Source: Limnobacter sp.
GTDB taxonomy: Bacteria; Pseudomonadota; Gammaproteobacteria; Burkholderiales; Burkholderiaceae_B
DNA length: 5,464 bases
Direction: 5' to 3'
NCBI GenBank assembly: GCA_012032215.1
Contig: JAAURO010000146.1
Location: 1-5,464 of the forward strand
Part shown: positions 1 through 5,464 of the stretch, piece after piece
How the letters are laid out: the number at the start of each line of letters is the position of its first letter
How positions within the stretch are numbered: the stretch's first letter is position 1
Program-made: the position numbers and the translations under genes
The notes under the pieces: model-generated
What the model saw: the letters and a program-made list of their open reading frames with translations, nothing else
Database searches by the model: none
What the model was told of the DNA's origin: nothing

Positions 1-584
1 GTGGATAAGCATCAGGCACAGGGCTTGTGCCGCATCGGCAATGTGCAAAAATCGCGCACGGGTTCCAGTGTGTGTAAAACAATGCTTGGACCTTTGCCAA
101 GTTGGGTCAGAATGTGGCTGAGTACATTGCCTGGTGCCATGGCGAGGCCATACAGGTTGCTTAGGCGTGCCACTGCACCGCCGTGGGCCAACACAGCATA
201 CTCTGAGTTCAGCTTGATTTGTGTGTAGGTATCGGTTGCTATGATTGGCTCGGAAACATGTCTGGCAGCTGCTATGTGGTCGCCATACAGCACCGCAGAC
301 GAGGCATACACCACTTTGCTGTAGCTCTTTGCAAGCAATGATTTCAGCGTTTGGTTTGCCTCGGTTTCCAGTGCTTGGCCCTGCGCATTGGCCGTGGCCC
401 TGTCGTTGGTTTGGGCCAGGTGTATTAACACGTCTCCGGCGGGTGCCTCTGCATAACTGCTGACTTGGTGCAACCCTGCATGCCGGGTGCGCGAAACGCC
501 TATGCATTCAAAGCCCGCTTGTGTGACGCATTGCATGACTGCCCTGCCTAAAAACCCCGAGGCACCGGTTACCACTACACGCAT
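1..584 (-). CDS. NAD(P)-dependent sugar epimerase/dehydratase, 3' end outside window, frameshifted
   Basis: This is an extended short-chain dehydrogenase/reductase, the family that epimerises, dehydrates or reduces nucleotide-linked sugars in the cytoplasm. The N-terminus has the Rossmann motif GASGFLG (residues 7-13). The catalytic elements follow: the YASSAVLYG strand with Ser95/Ser96, and YTQIK with Tyr120 and Lys124 (YxxxK). The ATG at 584 lies 3 bp after the methyltransferase stop and is preceded by AGGA at 7 nt, so the two genes are probably translationally coupled. After the conserved EPVRDF (residue 179) the frame is lost at an A5 run on the plus strand (47-51) and would end at a TGA near position 12. 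Adding one base there gives EPVRDFLHIADAAQAL, the normal continuation of the family, which stays open to the window edge. The remaining C-terminal substrate domain lies outside. Substrate and product cannot be read from this part; a role in the polysaccharide locus is inferred from its neighbours. Confidence 0.85.
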
Positions 585-587
585 TGC

Positions 588-1369
588 TTATCCTGCTTTG
601 GTTGCTGTGTTTTCGGTGATTGCCAAGCGCGAGCTGCCAATTACACGTAGGCTTTTGGCAAAATTCTTCGATGAAATTGAAGTGGCAATATTGCCCAAAT
701 CGTGTTTGGTGCACGGACTCACAGATCCCAGACCCGTAACACTGGAGTAACGCACTTTGGTGTGCCCCAGCAATTGTTGCAGCACAAACACAGTAGAGAG
801 GCGTTTGTCGATAAGCGCCGCCACCGGGTTGGCCGCATTGCGCAGCACATGCAGGTAATCAAAGTCGAAGGTTGCCCCCCCATCTTGAGGCGAGACATAT
901 TTGGGGCCATCTACAAACACAAAGTCGTAAGGCAGATTCGGTAAAGAGGCATACCGCACGCCGCGAAACAGCGAGTATTTGTCTTCAACTGTGTTGCTTA
1001 GTTCAAAAGAAACATACGATTGATACTGCTCAGGCAAAAGTTGTTGCGACATTTCAAGCCAGCCTGCGTGTTCTTCCATCGAAGTTACGCGGCCTTTCTT
1101 GCTGGTTTCCCGTTCGTTTTCCATGAGGGCGTGCGCAATAATCAGGGTGGTCACACCCGTGCCGCATTCCAGTACCTCAGTGGGTTTGGTACTGCGTATG
1201 CTTGAGTACAAAGTAGCGTAGTCTATGTACCCGCACCCTGTAGACTCGGTTTCCCGCAGATAGTTTTGCAAAGCCCGCCAAAGTTGTGGGTTGCGTTGCA
1301 GTAAGTTGCGTGCCCTGATCTGCGCCAGTTTGCGCAAAAAACTTCTAGTTTCGAGGCCAAAAAATGCAT
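588..1369 (-). CDS. Class I SAM-dependent methyltransferase, frameshift near N-terminus
   Basis: This is a likely class I S-adenosylmethionine methyltransferase of about 260 residues, and its acceptor is unknown. The SAM-binding loop VLECGTGVTT (Glu68, Gly70, Gly72 in the repaired protein) follows a short helical N-terminus. An acidic pair, Glu99-Glu100, lies about 30 residues later, where the ribose of SAM is usually bound. The strand DFVFVDGPKY (Asp154) resembles the post-motif of small-molecule and glycan methyltransferases. The start is inferred. The ATG at 1369 has AGGA 7 nt upstream and lies 14 bp after the neuB stop, but it is one frame off the body of the protein. One extra base in either A6 run on the plus strand (1336-1341 or 1359-1364) joins them. 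Without a frameshift the only plausible start would be a TTG at 1337 with no clear ribosome site. An open extension upstream to 1496 overlaps the neuB end and is not credible. Methylation of a sugar or glycan in this locus is an inference from position only. Confidence 0.75.
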
Positions 1370-1376
1370 GGAGTAT

Positions 1377-1380
1377 TCCT
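1377..1380 (-). promoter_or_regulatory. Ribosome binding site of the methyltransferase gene
   Basis: AGGA, read on the minus strand, lies between the neuB stop codon and an ATG at 1369, with 7 nt spacing. It is the only convincing SD signal near the 5' end of the methyltransferase gene. It therefore favours the ATG at 1369 as the true start, and implies a one-base frameshift shortly after it. Confidence 0.55.
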
Positions 1381-1383
1381 GTG

Positions 1384-2441
1384 TTAACTGGCTTCTTGCA
1401 AGTGAAGCGCCACTTGGTTTTTTTTGATTTGATAGCCTTTTCGAATGGGCTGTAGTGCCTTTTTGCCCAGCAGGGTGTCGTAGTCCAGCACGCCAAAGTC
1501 GCCGCCCCCTGGGCGTTTCACCCATATATTGTGTTCGCTTAATGCTTCACCTGGCTCAATGTTGCGTGTGGCAACAACCGAGGCAAACGCAAACGCAATG
1601 GTCGGGGCTTCTGCCTGCACAGGGCCCTTCTCGCCACCGCGCGCCAGAAACAAAGTGCGCGAACCTTGAATGAGGTCGGCCAGGGCGGTGGGGTCCATAG
1701 AGCACACAATGTCTGGTCCTTCACGTTTCATGCTGTCGGTAAAATGCCGTTCCAGGATAGAAGCACCCAAAGCCACTGCGCCCAAGCAGGCGTAATTGGA
1801 AGTTGTGTGATCAGAAAGACCAATCACCGCATCGGGAAATGCTTCGCTGAGTTTGCCCATTGCACCCAAGCGCACCAGATCTGGTGGTGTGGGGTACACA
1901 TTCGTGCAGTGCAACAGGGCATAGGGTATTTTTGCGTGACGCAAAATCTCTACGGAAGGGCGTACCGAATCAATGGTGTTCATGCCCGTGCTAATGATAA
2001 CGGGCTTGCCCATGCGGGCAATGTGTTTAATGAGGGGGTAGTTGTTGCACTCGCCCGACCCGATTTTGATAGCCGGTATGTCAAAACCTTCAGCCGCTCG
2101 GCTGCGGCCCTGGAAAACGGTGTGCTGATAAAAATGGCCCCTCGGCTTTGTACATGACGCATCAGCCGCAACTCAGCCTCTTCAGACAAGGCGCACTGCT
2201 CCATGATGTCGTAAATGGAAATGTCGGCGTTGGCTGGAATAACCGCCTTGGCCTCTTCCGACATTTCGTCTTCAATAACGTGGGTTTGGTGCTTCACAAT
2301 TTCTGCGCCCGCATCAATGGCAGAGTCGGCCATGTGAATGGCTAAATCAAGTGAGCCACCGTGGTTAATGCCAATTTCAGCAATCACAACCGGTGGGTGC
2401 TGTACGCCAATAGCGCGTTTTCCAATGCGTATTTCAGGCAT
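1384..2441 (-). CDS. neuB: N-acetylneuraminate (sialic acid) synthase NeuB, frameshifted
   Basis: NeuB condenses phosphoenolpyruvate with N-acetylmannosamine, or a related 2,4-diacetamido hexose in sister enzymes, to give a nonulosonic acid in the cytoplasm. The repaired product is 352 residues, normal for the family. Domains in order: a TIM barrel starting AEIGINHGGS, with Lys50 in IVKHQTH, ISTPFSRAAA, IKIGSGECNNYP, the metal-ligand histidines expected in LSDHT (His212) and ERHFTD (His233); then a C-terminal SAF (antifreeze-like) domain with Arg310 in WVKRPG, the arginine that contacts the substrate acetamido group in known NeuB structures. From memory, IVKHQTH, VIPxNA and CNNYPLIKHIA match the Campylobacter NeuB1 sialic-acid type better than the legionaminate or pseudaminate types; this is not tested. 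The frame breaks around 2088-2093, after AAAERL, where one missing base separates the two halves. The start at 2441 (MPEIRIG) is chosen because its distance to EIG matches NeuB1. An in-frame ATG at 2480 is possible; neither has a clear SD. Confidence 0.88.
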
Positions 2442-2511
2442 GGCTTGCTGGGTTTTTTCAGGCAAGTTGTTTTCCCCCATGAGTTGTGTGTTAGGGTTTT
2501 TGACAGCCGAA

Positions 2512-3524
2512 TTATTCACACACCCGAAAGTACGTGCGGTACCACGCAACAAACTGCGCAATACCTTGTTCTACCGGGGTAGTGGGCTTGTAGTCAAACT
2601 GCTCGGCCAGGTCGTCTACATTGGCATAGGTGTCTGGCACATCGCCCGCCTGCATGGGCAGCAGTTGTTTTTCTGCTTGTTTGCCCAAAGCTTGTTCTAA
2701 TGCACAAATGTAATCCAGCAGATCTACCGGTTTGTTGTTGCCAATATTGTATACACGCCAAGGTGCTTTGCTGGTGGCAGGGTCGGGCTTCGACCCCTCC
2801 CAGCCGGTGTTTCCGGTTGCCGGTTTGTTCAGCACGCGCACAATGCCTTCCACAATGTCGTCGATGTAGGTAAAGTCGCGCCTGTGTTTACCGTAATTGA
2901 ACACCTGAATAGGCGCACCTGCCAAAATGGCTTTGGTAAATTTAAACAGCGCCATGTCTGGTCTGCCCCATGGGCCGTACACCGTGAAAAAGCGCAGGCC
3001 GGTGGTGGGCAATTCAAAAAGATGGCTGTACGTGTGTGCCATCAGTTCGTTGGATTTTTTGCTGGCAGCGTACAGGCTTAGTGGGTGGTCCACGTTCTGG
3101 TGCACCGAAAATGGCATGGCCGTATTGGCCCCATACACACTGGAACTGCTGGCATACACCAAGTGCTCTATATGGTGGTGGCGGCAGCACTCCAGAATGT
3201 GCGCAAGCCCACGATGTTGCTGTTGATGTAAGCCATCGGGTTTTCAAGCGAATAGCGCACGCCCGCTTGTGCGGCCAGGTTAACCACTCGCTGGGGCTTG
3301 TGTGTGGCAAAGCATGCTTCCATGGCTTTTTGATCGGCCAAGTCGATGCGCAAGTGCGTGTAGCCGGGGTGCTCGGCAAACTGCTTGAGCCGTGCCTCTT
3401 TGAGCGCGGGGTCGTAATAGGCGTTGTGGTTGTCTATGCCCACCACCGTGTCGCCGCGTGCAAGCAGGCGCAGCACCAAGGCAGAAGCAATAAACCCAGC
3501 GGCACCGGTTACAAGCACTTTCAT
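2512..3524 (-). CDS. UDP-glucuronate 4-epimerase, frameshifted
   Basis: This enzyme interconverts UDP-glucuronate and UDP-galacturonate using tightly bound NAD. It uses the product of the adjacent ugd gene. The repaired protein is 337 residues, the usual length. It has a Rossmann motif GAAGFIA (residues 7-13, with Ala in place of the common third Gly), the [11 protein letters not shown] segment typical of the family, [11 protein letters not shown], the catalytic strand YASSSSVYG, and YAASK with Tyr152 and Lys156. [15 protein letters not shown] and the substrate-binding RRDFTYIDD follow. These match the UDP-GlcA 4-epimerase subgroup rather than GalE. The ATG at 3524 lies 2 bp after the ugd stop, with GGAAG about 10 nt upstream inside the end of ugd, so the two are coupled. 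After INSNIVGL the frame breaks at about 3202-3206. One extra base (TTG-GCG in place of TTGCG) restores [11 protein letters not shown] and joins the halves. Without it the N-terminal part stops at 3168. Confidence 0.9.
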
Positions 3525-3526
3525 GT

Positions 3527-4693
3527 TCAGTCGCTTCCAAAAAGATCGCGTGTATAGACTTTCTTTGCCACATCGGCTAAATCTTTTGATTGTCGGTTGG
3601 CAAGAATAACCTGCGCTTCGCGCTTGAATGCCTCGAAATCGTTGACTACCCGTGAATTAAAAAATTCCCTGGCTTGCAATTCGGGTTCGTACACAATTAC
3701 CTCAATGCCCTTGGCTTTGATGCGTTTCATGATGCCTTGAATGCTTGAAGCCCGAAAATTGGTAGACCCGGTTTTCATGACCAGTCTGTACACACCCACC
3801 ACTTGCGGTTTTTGGCGAATAATTTCATCCGCAATAAAATCTTTGCGTGTGGTGTTCGATTCCACAATGGCGTGAATCAGGTTTTGCGGCACATCGCGAT
3901 AATTGGCCAGCAATTGCTTGGTGTCTTTGGGCAGGCAATAACCCCCGTAGCCAAAGCTTGGGTTGTTGTAGTGACCCCCAATGCGAGGGTCCAGGCACAC
4001 GCCGTTAATAATTTGTCGCGTATCCAGGTTGTGCGTGGCTGCGTAGGTATCCAGCTCATTGAAGTAGGCCACACGCATGGCCAGATAGGTGTTGGCAAAC
4101 AACTTGATGGCTTCGGCTTCGGTGCTGTCGGTAAACAGCATGGGCACGTTTTGTGCCACGGCGCCCTGTTTGAGCAAGCTGCCAAATATTTCAGCCTTGC
4201 CAGAGCGTGAGCCAACCACAATGCGAGAAGGGTAGAGGTTGTCATGCAAGGCTTTGTCTTCACGCAAAAACTCGGGCGAAAAAAACAGATTTTCGCAACC
4301 CAGTTCATGCTGAATTCGTGCCGTATAACCCACTGCCACGGTGGATTTAATCACGATGGCTGCATCGGGGCTGATTGCCATCACATCCTGAATGACTGAC
4401 TCTATGGACTGTGTGTTGAAGCGGTTGGTTTGCGGATCGTAGTTGGTTGGGGTGGCAATTACTACAAAATCAGCATCAGTGTACGCCTCGTGTTTGTCGA
4501 GTGTCGCACGAAAATTCAGCGCTTTATTTTGCAGAAAATTCTCAATTTCAGCGTTTTCAAAGGGCGATTCTCTGCGGTTTAGCTTGTCCACCTTCTCTGC
4601 AACAATATCGAGTGCAACCACCTCGTTGTGTTGAGCCAGCAGAATGGCATTCGACAAGCCCACATAACCTGTTCCAGCAATGGCTATTTTCAT
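3527..4693 (-). CDS. ugd: UDP-glucose 6-dehydrogenase
   Basis: Ugd oxidises UDP-glucose to UDP-glucuronate with two NAD+ in the cytoplasm, the entry step to uronic-acid-containing polysaccharides. The gene is intact. At 388 residues it has the same length as E. coli Ugd. The N-terminal NAD domain has IAGTGYVG (GxGxxG, residues 6-12), then ATPTNYD and KSTVAVGYT. Substrate and catalytic elements are PEFLRE (Glu141), [12 protein letters not shown] (Lys197, Asn201) and the thiohemiacetal-forming cysteine in [10 protein letters not shown] (Cys253), followed by Asp257. The C-terminal domain begins around [17 protein letters not shown]. The start at 4693 is set by [12 protein letters not shown] and by GGAG 8 nt upstream. 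An open extension to 4822 has no family similarity and is rejected. It is the first gene of the operon and the only one of the five without a frameshift. Confidence 0.97.
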   Translation of the reverse strand: MKIAIAGTGYVGLSNAILLAQHNEVVALDIVAEKVDKLNRRESPFENAEIENFLQNKALNFRATLDKHEAYTDADFVVIATPTNYDPQTNRFNTQSIESVIQDVMAISPDAAIVIKSTVAVGYTARIQHELGCENLFFSPEFLREDKALHDNLYPSRIVVGSRSGKAEIFGSLLKQGAVAQNVPMLFTDSTEAEAIKLFANTYLAMRVAYFNELDTYAATHNLDTRQIINGVCLDPRIGGHYNNPSFGYGGYCLPKDTKQLLANYRDVPQNLIHAIVESNTTRKDFIADEIIRQKPQVVGVYRLVMKTGSTNFRASSIQGIMKRIKAKGIEVIVYEPELQAREFFNSRVVNDFEAFKREAQVILANRQSKDLADVAKKVYTRDLFGSD

Positions 4694-5077
4694 GAGATAC
4701 ACTCCGCGGTGTTCAAGGGGACAATGAAAGAGTGGAGAGCTTAAAACGTGTCGAAAATCAGTGGGTGGTTTACAAGCTGCATGCACTGCAACAGCTCGAC
4801 ACGCCTGCATGGCAAACGCCACACATGAATTCAGGGATTTCGGAAAGGCTCCCGCCGTGCTGTGTCACGGTCAGCAAGCGCGGTCAGGCAAAATTGAGGC
4901 AATTCGCAGAGTACAACGGTAGGGTTAATCATACAGGAGGAATCAGGGAGAGAGAGGGGGGTGAGGTATCAACGGGTGCATGCATTGGTATGCGCATGCG
5001 TGCATGGGGGGGTGGAGCAGCGGTACCTGAAGAGAACGGAGTGCAGAGAAAGCAGAAGAAATTTTTTGAGCGTTGCG
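4694..5077 (-). other. Intergenic region and probable leader of the ugd operon
   Basis: There is no credible gene here. It separates tRNA-Phe from ugd, both transcribed leftwards, and must carry any promoter specific to the operon. Read on the minus strand it contains a TATGAT that could be a -10 box (4928-4933), but no good -35 lies 16-18 nt upstream. An inverted repeat CCGTG-N6-CACGG is at 4855-4870. It overlaps a GGCGGGAGCCT sequence (4846-4856) resembling the ops element of polysaccharide operons. A 17-nt purine run (4945-4961) and an alternating purine-pyrimidine tract (4989-5006) also lie here. I found no hairpin with a U-tract that would end tRNA transcription. Confidence 0.5.
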
Positions 5078-5153
5078 TGGTGGCCAAGGGCGGAATCGAA
5101 CCACCGACACAAGGATTTTCAATCCTCTGCTCTACCGACTGAGCTACTTGGCC
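5078..5153 (-). tRNA. tRNA-Phe (anticodon GAA)
   Basis: This is a complete 76-nt tRNA with CCA encoded (5078-5080). The acceptor stem GGCCAAG pairs with CTTGGCC and is followed by discriminator A. The D arm is GCTCAGTCGGTAGAGC. The anticodon stem GAGGA/TCCTT (with a wobble-type end pair) carries the loop TTGAAAA, placing GAA at 5118-5120 and specifying phenylalanine. The T arm GGTGG-TTCGATT-CCGCC has one U-G pair. All arms fold as expected for a functional gene, and the anticodon arm closely resembles bacterial tRNA-Phe. It lies on the same strand as, and about 390 bp upstream of, the polysaccharide operon. Confidence 0.98.
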
Positions 5154-5182
5154 ACTGCGGCGATAAATCACCGAAGGGCGCA

Positions 5183-5211
5183 AGTTTATCCTAAAATTTT
5201 GGGCTTTGCAA
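5183..5211 (-). promoter_or_regulatory. Candidate sigma-70 promoter of tRNA-Phe
   Basis: On the minus strand, TTGCAA (5206-5211) and TAAACT (5183-5188) are separated by 17 nt, each matching four of six consensus positions. The tRNA 5' end lies about 29 nt downstream. The sequence just after the -10 box is GC-rich (GCGCCC), the type of discriminator typical of stable-RNA promoters that respond to ppGpp. It overlaps the 3' end of the small basic ORF, whose TAA stop forms the first three bases of the -10. This is inferred from pattern only. Confidence 0.45.
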
Positions 5212-5374
5212 ACGGTAATGCGCGATTACGGTGCTTGGTGAGGTGGGCTGTTTTCTCGCCTTGCTTGGCTTTCGCGTACAGCGCGTTGGTGTGTCGCCCG
5301 GCTTGGTTGCGCCCGGGCCCCGGTCGTGCTTTCGCGCTGCGGCGTTTGTGCTTCGCTTTCACGCCACGGCGCAT
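5186..5374 (-). CDS. Small, highly basic hypothetical protein
   Basis: I do not recognise this protein. As read from the ATG at 5374 it has 62 residues, with 9 Arg, 10 Lys, 4 His and only one acidic residue. It begins MRRGVKAKHKRRSAK and has a Gly/Pro-rich turn (PGPG) at residues 18-21. There is no signal peptide or membrane segment. The charge would suit nucleic-acid or ribosome binding, but that is speculation. The sequence GGGAGG lies upstream with about 9 nt to this ATG and only 3 nt to an in-frame ATG at 5380, so 5374 is preferred. The frame is also open upstream to the window edge, so a longer protein cannot be excluded. A chance ORF in GC-rich DNA is a real alternative. Its stop overlaps the candidate tRNA-Phe promoter. 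Confidence 0.4.
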   Translation of the reverse strand: MRRGVKAKHKRRSAKARPGPGRNQAGRHTNALYAKAKQGEKTAHLTKHRNRALPFAKPKILG

Positions 5375-5391
5375 TGGCATCTGCCTCCCGG

Positions 5392-5464
5392 CTAAAGCGT
5401 CGCCCGAAACCCCGTCTGAAGCCTCACTTGCTCGGCGGCCGTTAACTCGCCCTCGCCCTGGCGG
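5392..5464 (-). CDS. C-terminal fragment of an unidentified protein
   Basis: Only the last 23 codons and a TAG stop (5392-5394) are in the window, entering from the right edge. The tail includes GEGELTAAEQVRLQTGF, whose balanced composition looks more like a real protein end than the two other frames here. The start of the small basic ORF follows within about 20 bp, with an SD in between, as expected for a two-gene unit. The fragment is too short to assign a family. Confidence 0.3.
   Translation of the reverse strand, partial: RQGEGELTAAEQVRLQTGFRATL

Noticed and set aside
1666..2157. Plus-strand 163-codon ORF antisense to neuB
   Set aside because: The minus strand carries conserved NeuB motifs throughout, and the plus-strand product matches nothing recognisable.
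2088..3206. Programmed ribosomal frameshifting as the cause of the split genes
   Set aside because: The four break sites share no common slippery heptamer or downstream structure, and these enzyme families are not known to use recoding.
3036..3557. Plus-strand 173-codon ORF
   Set aside because: It lies antisense to the UDP-GlcA 4-epimerase, with low-complexity Cys/His/Trp-rich content and no motifs. It is a shadow frame.
4694..4822. N-terminal extension of ugd to an ATG at 4822
   Set aside because: The extra 43 residues lie before the canonical [12 protein letters not shown] start, which has its own SD and gives the family's normal length.
4928..4972. Full sigma-70 promoter for ugd using TATGAT (4928-4933) and TTGATA (4967-4972)
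   Set aside because: The spacing between the two hexamers is 33 nt, far too long, and no alternative -35 is present at 16-18 nt.
5041..5077. Intrinsic terminator after tRNA-Phe
   Set aside because: There is an A-run and a pyrimidine-rich stretch on the transcript strand, but no stem-loop precedes a U-tract.
4732..5142. Plus-strand 136-codon ORF across the intergenic region
   Set aside because: Its last part is the antisense of tRNA-Phe and gives the well-known artefact peptide GGIEPPTQGFSILCSTD. It has no SD or family motifs.
4929..5183. Minus-strand 84-codon ORF
   Set aside because: It reads through the tRNA itself (VAQSVEQRIENP...GGSIPPL), a common tRNA-derived false protein.

Overview
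The window looks like chromosomal DNA from a Gram-negative bacterium, probably a proteobacterium. A betaproteobacterial (Burkholderiales-like) origin is only an impression, based on moderate GC content, Shine-Dalgarno (SD)-led tightly packed genes and a bacterial tRNA-Phe with an encoded CCA. Every supported gene is on the minus strand, so transcription runs from high to low coordinates.

Right end (5464 to 5183): a 23-codon tail of an unidentified protein, then a small, very basic hypothetical protein whose last codons overlap a candidate stable-RNA promoter. Next is a complete tRNA-Phe(GAA) gene (5153-5078). A 384-bp intergenic region without genes (5077-4694) follows and probably holds the promoter and leader of the next operon.

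Main block (4693 to 1): a tight run of five genes for surface-polysaccharide precursors. In transcription order they are ugd (UDP-glucose 6-dehydrogenase), a UDP-glucuronate 4-epimerase, neuB (sialic-acid-type nonulosonate synthase), a class I SAM-dependent methyltransferase, and an NAD(P)-binding sugar epimerase/dehydratase that runs off the left edge. Ugd makes UDP-GlcA and the epimerase makes UDP-GalA from it. NeuB condenses PEP with a hexosamine to give a nonulosonic acid. The methyltransferase and the last epimerase probably tailor a sugar or glycan. This is the start of a capsule, LPS O-chain or exopolysaccharide locus carrying uronic and sialic-type acids. The CMP-sugar synthetase, glycosyltransferases and export genes expected with it are not in the window.

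The most striking feature is that four of the five operon genes, all except ugd, are each broken by one apparent single-base deletion. In each case both halves keep family motifs in two frames, and adding one base restores a protein of normal length. Two of the sites are A/T homopolymers. This looks more like uncorrected sequencing indels than gene decay, but the sequence alone cannot settle it. I saw no CRISPR array, insertion sequence, integrase or clearly novel system.
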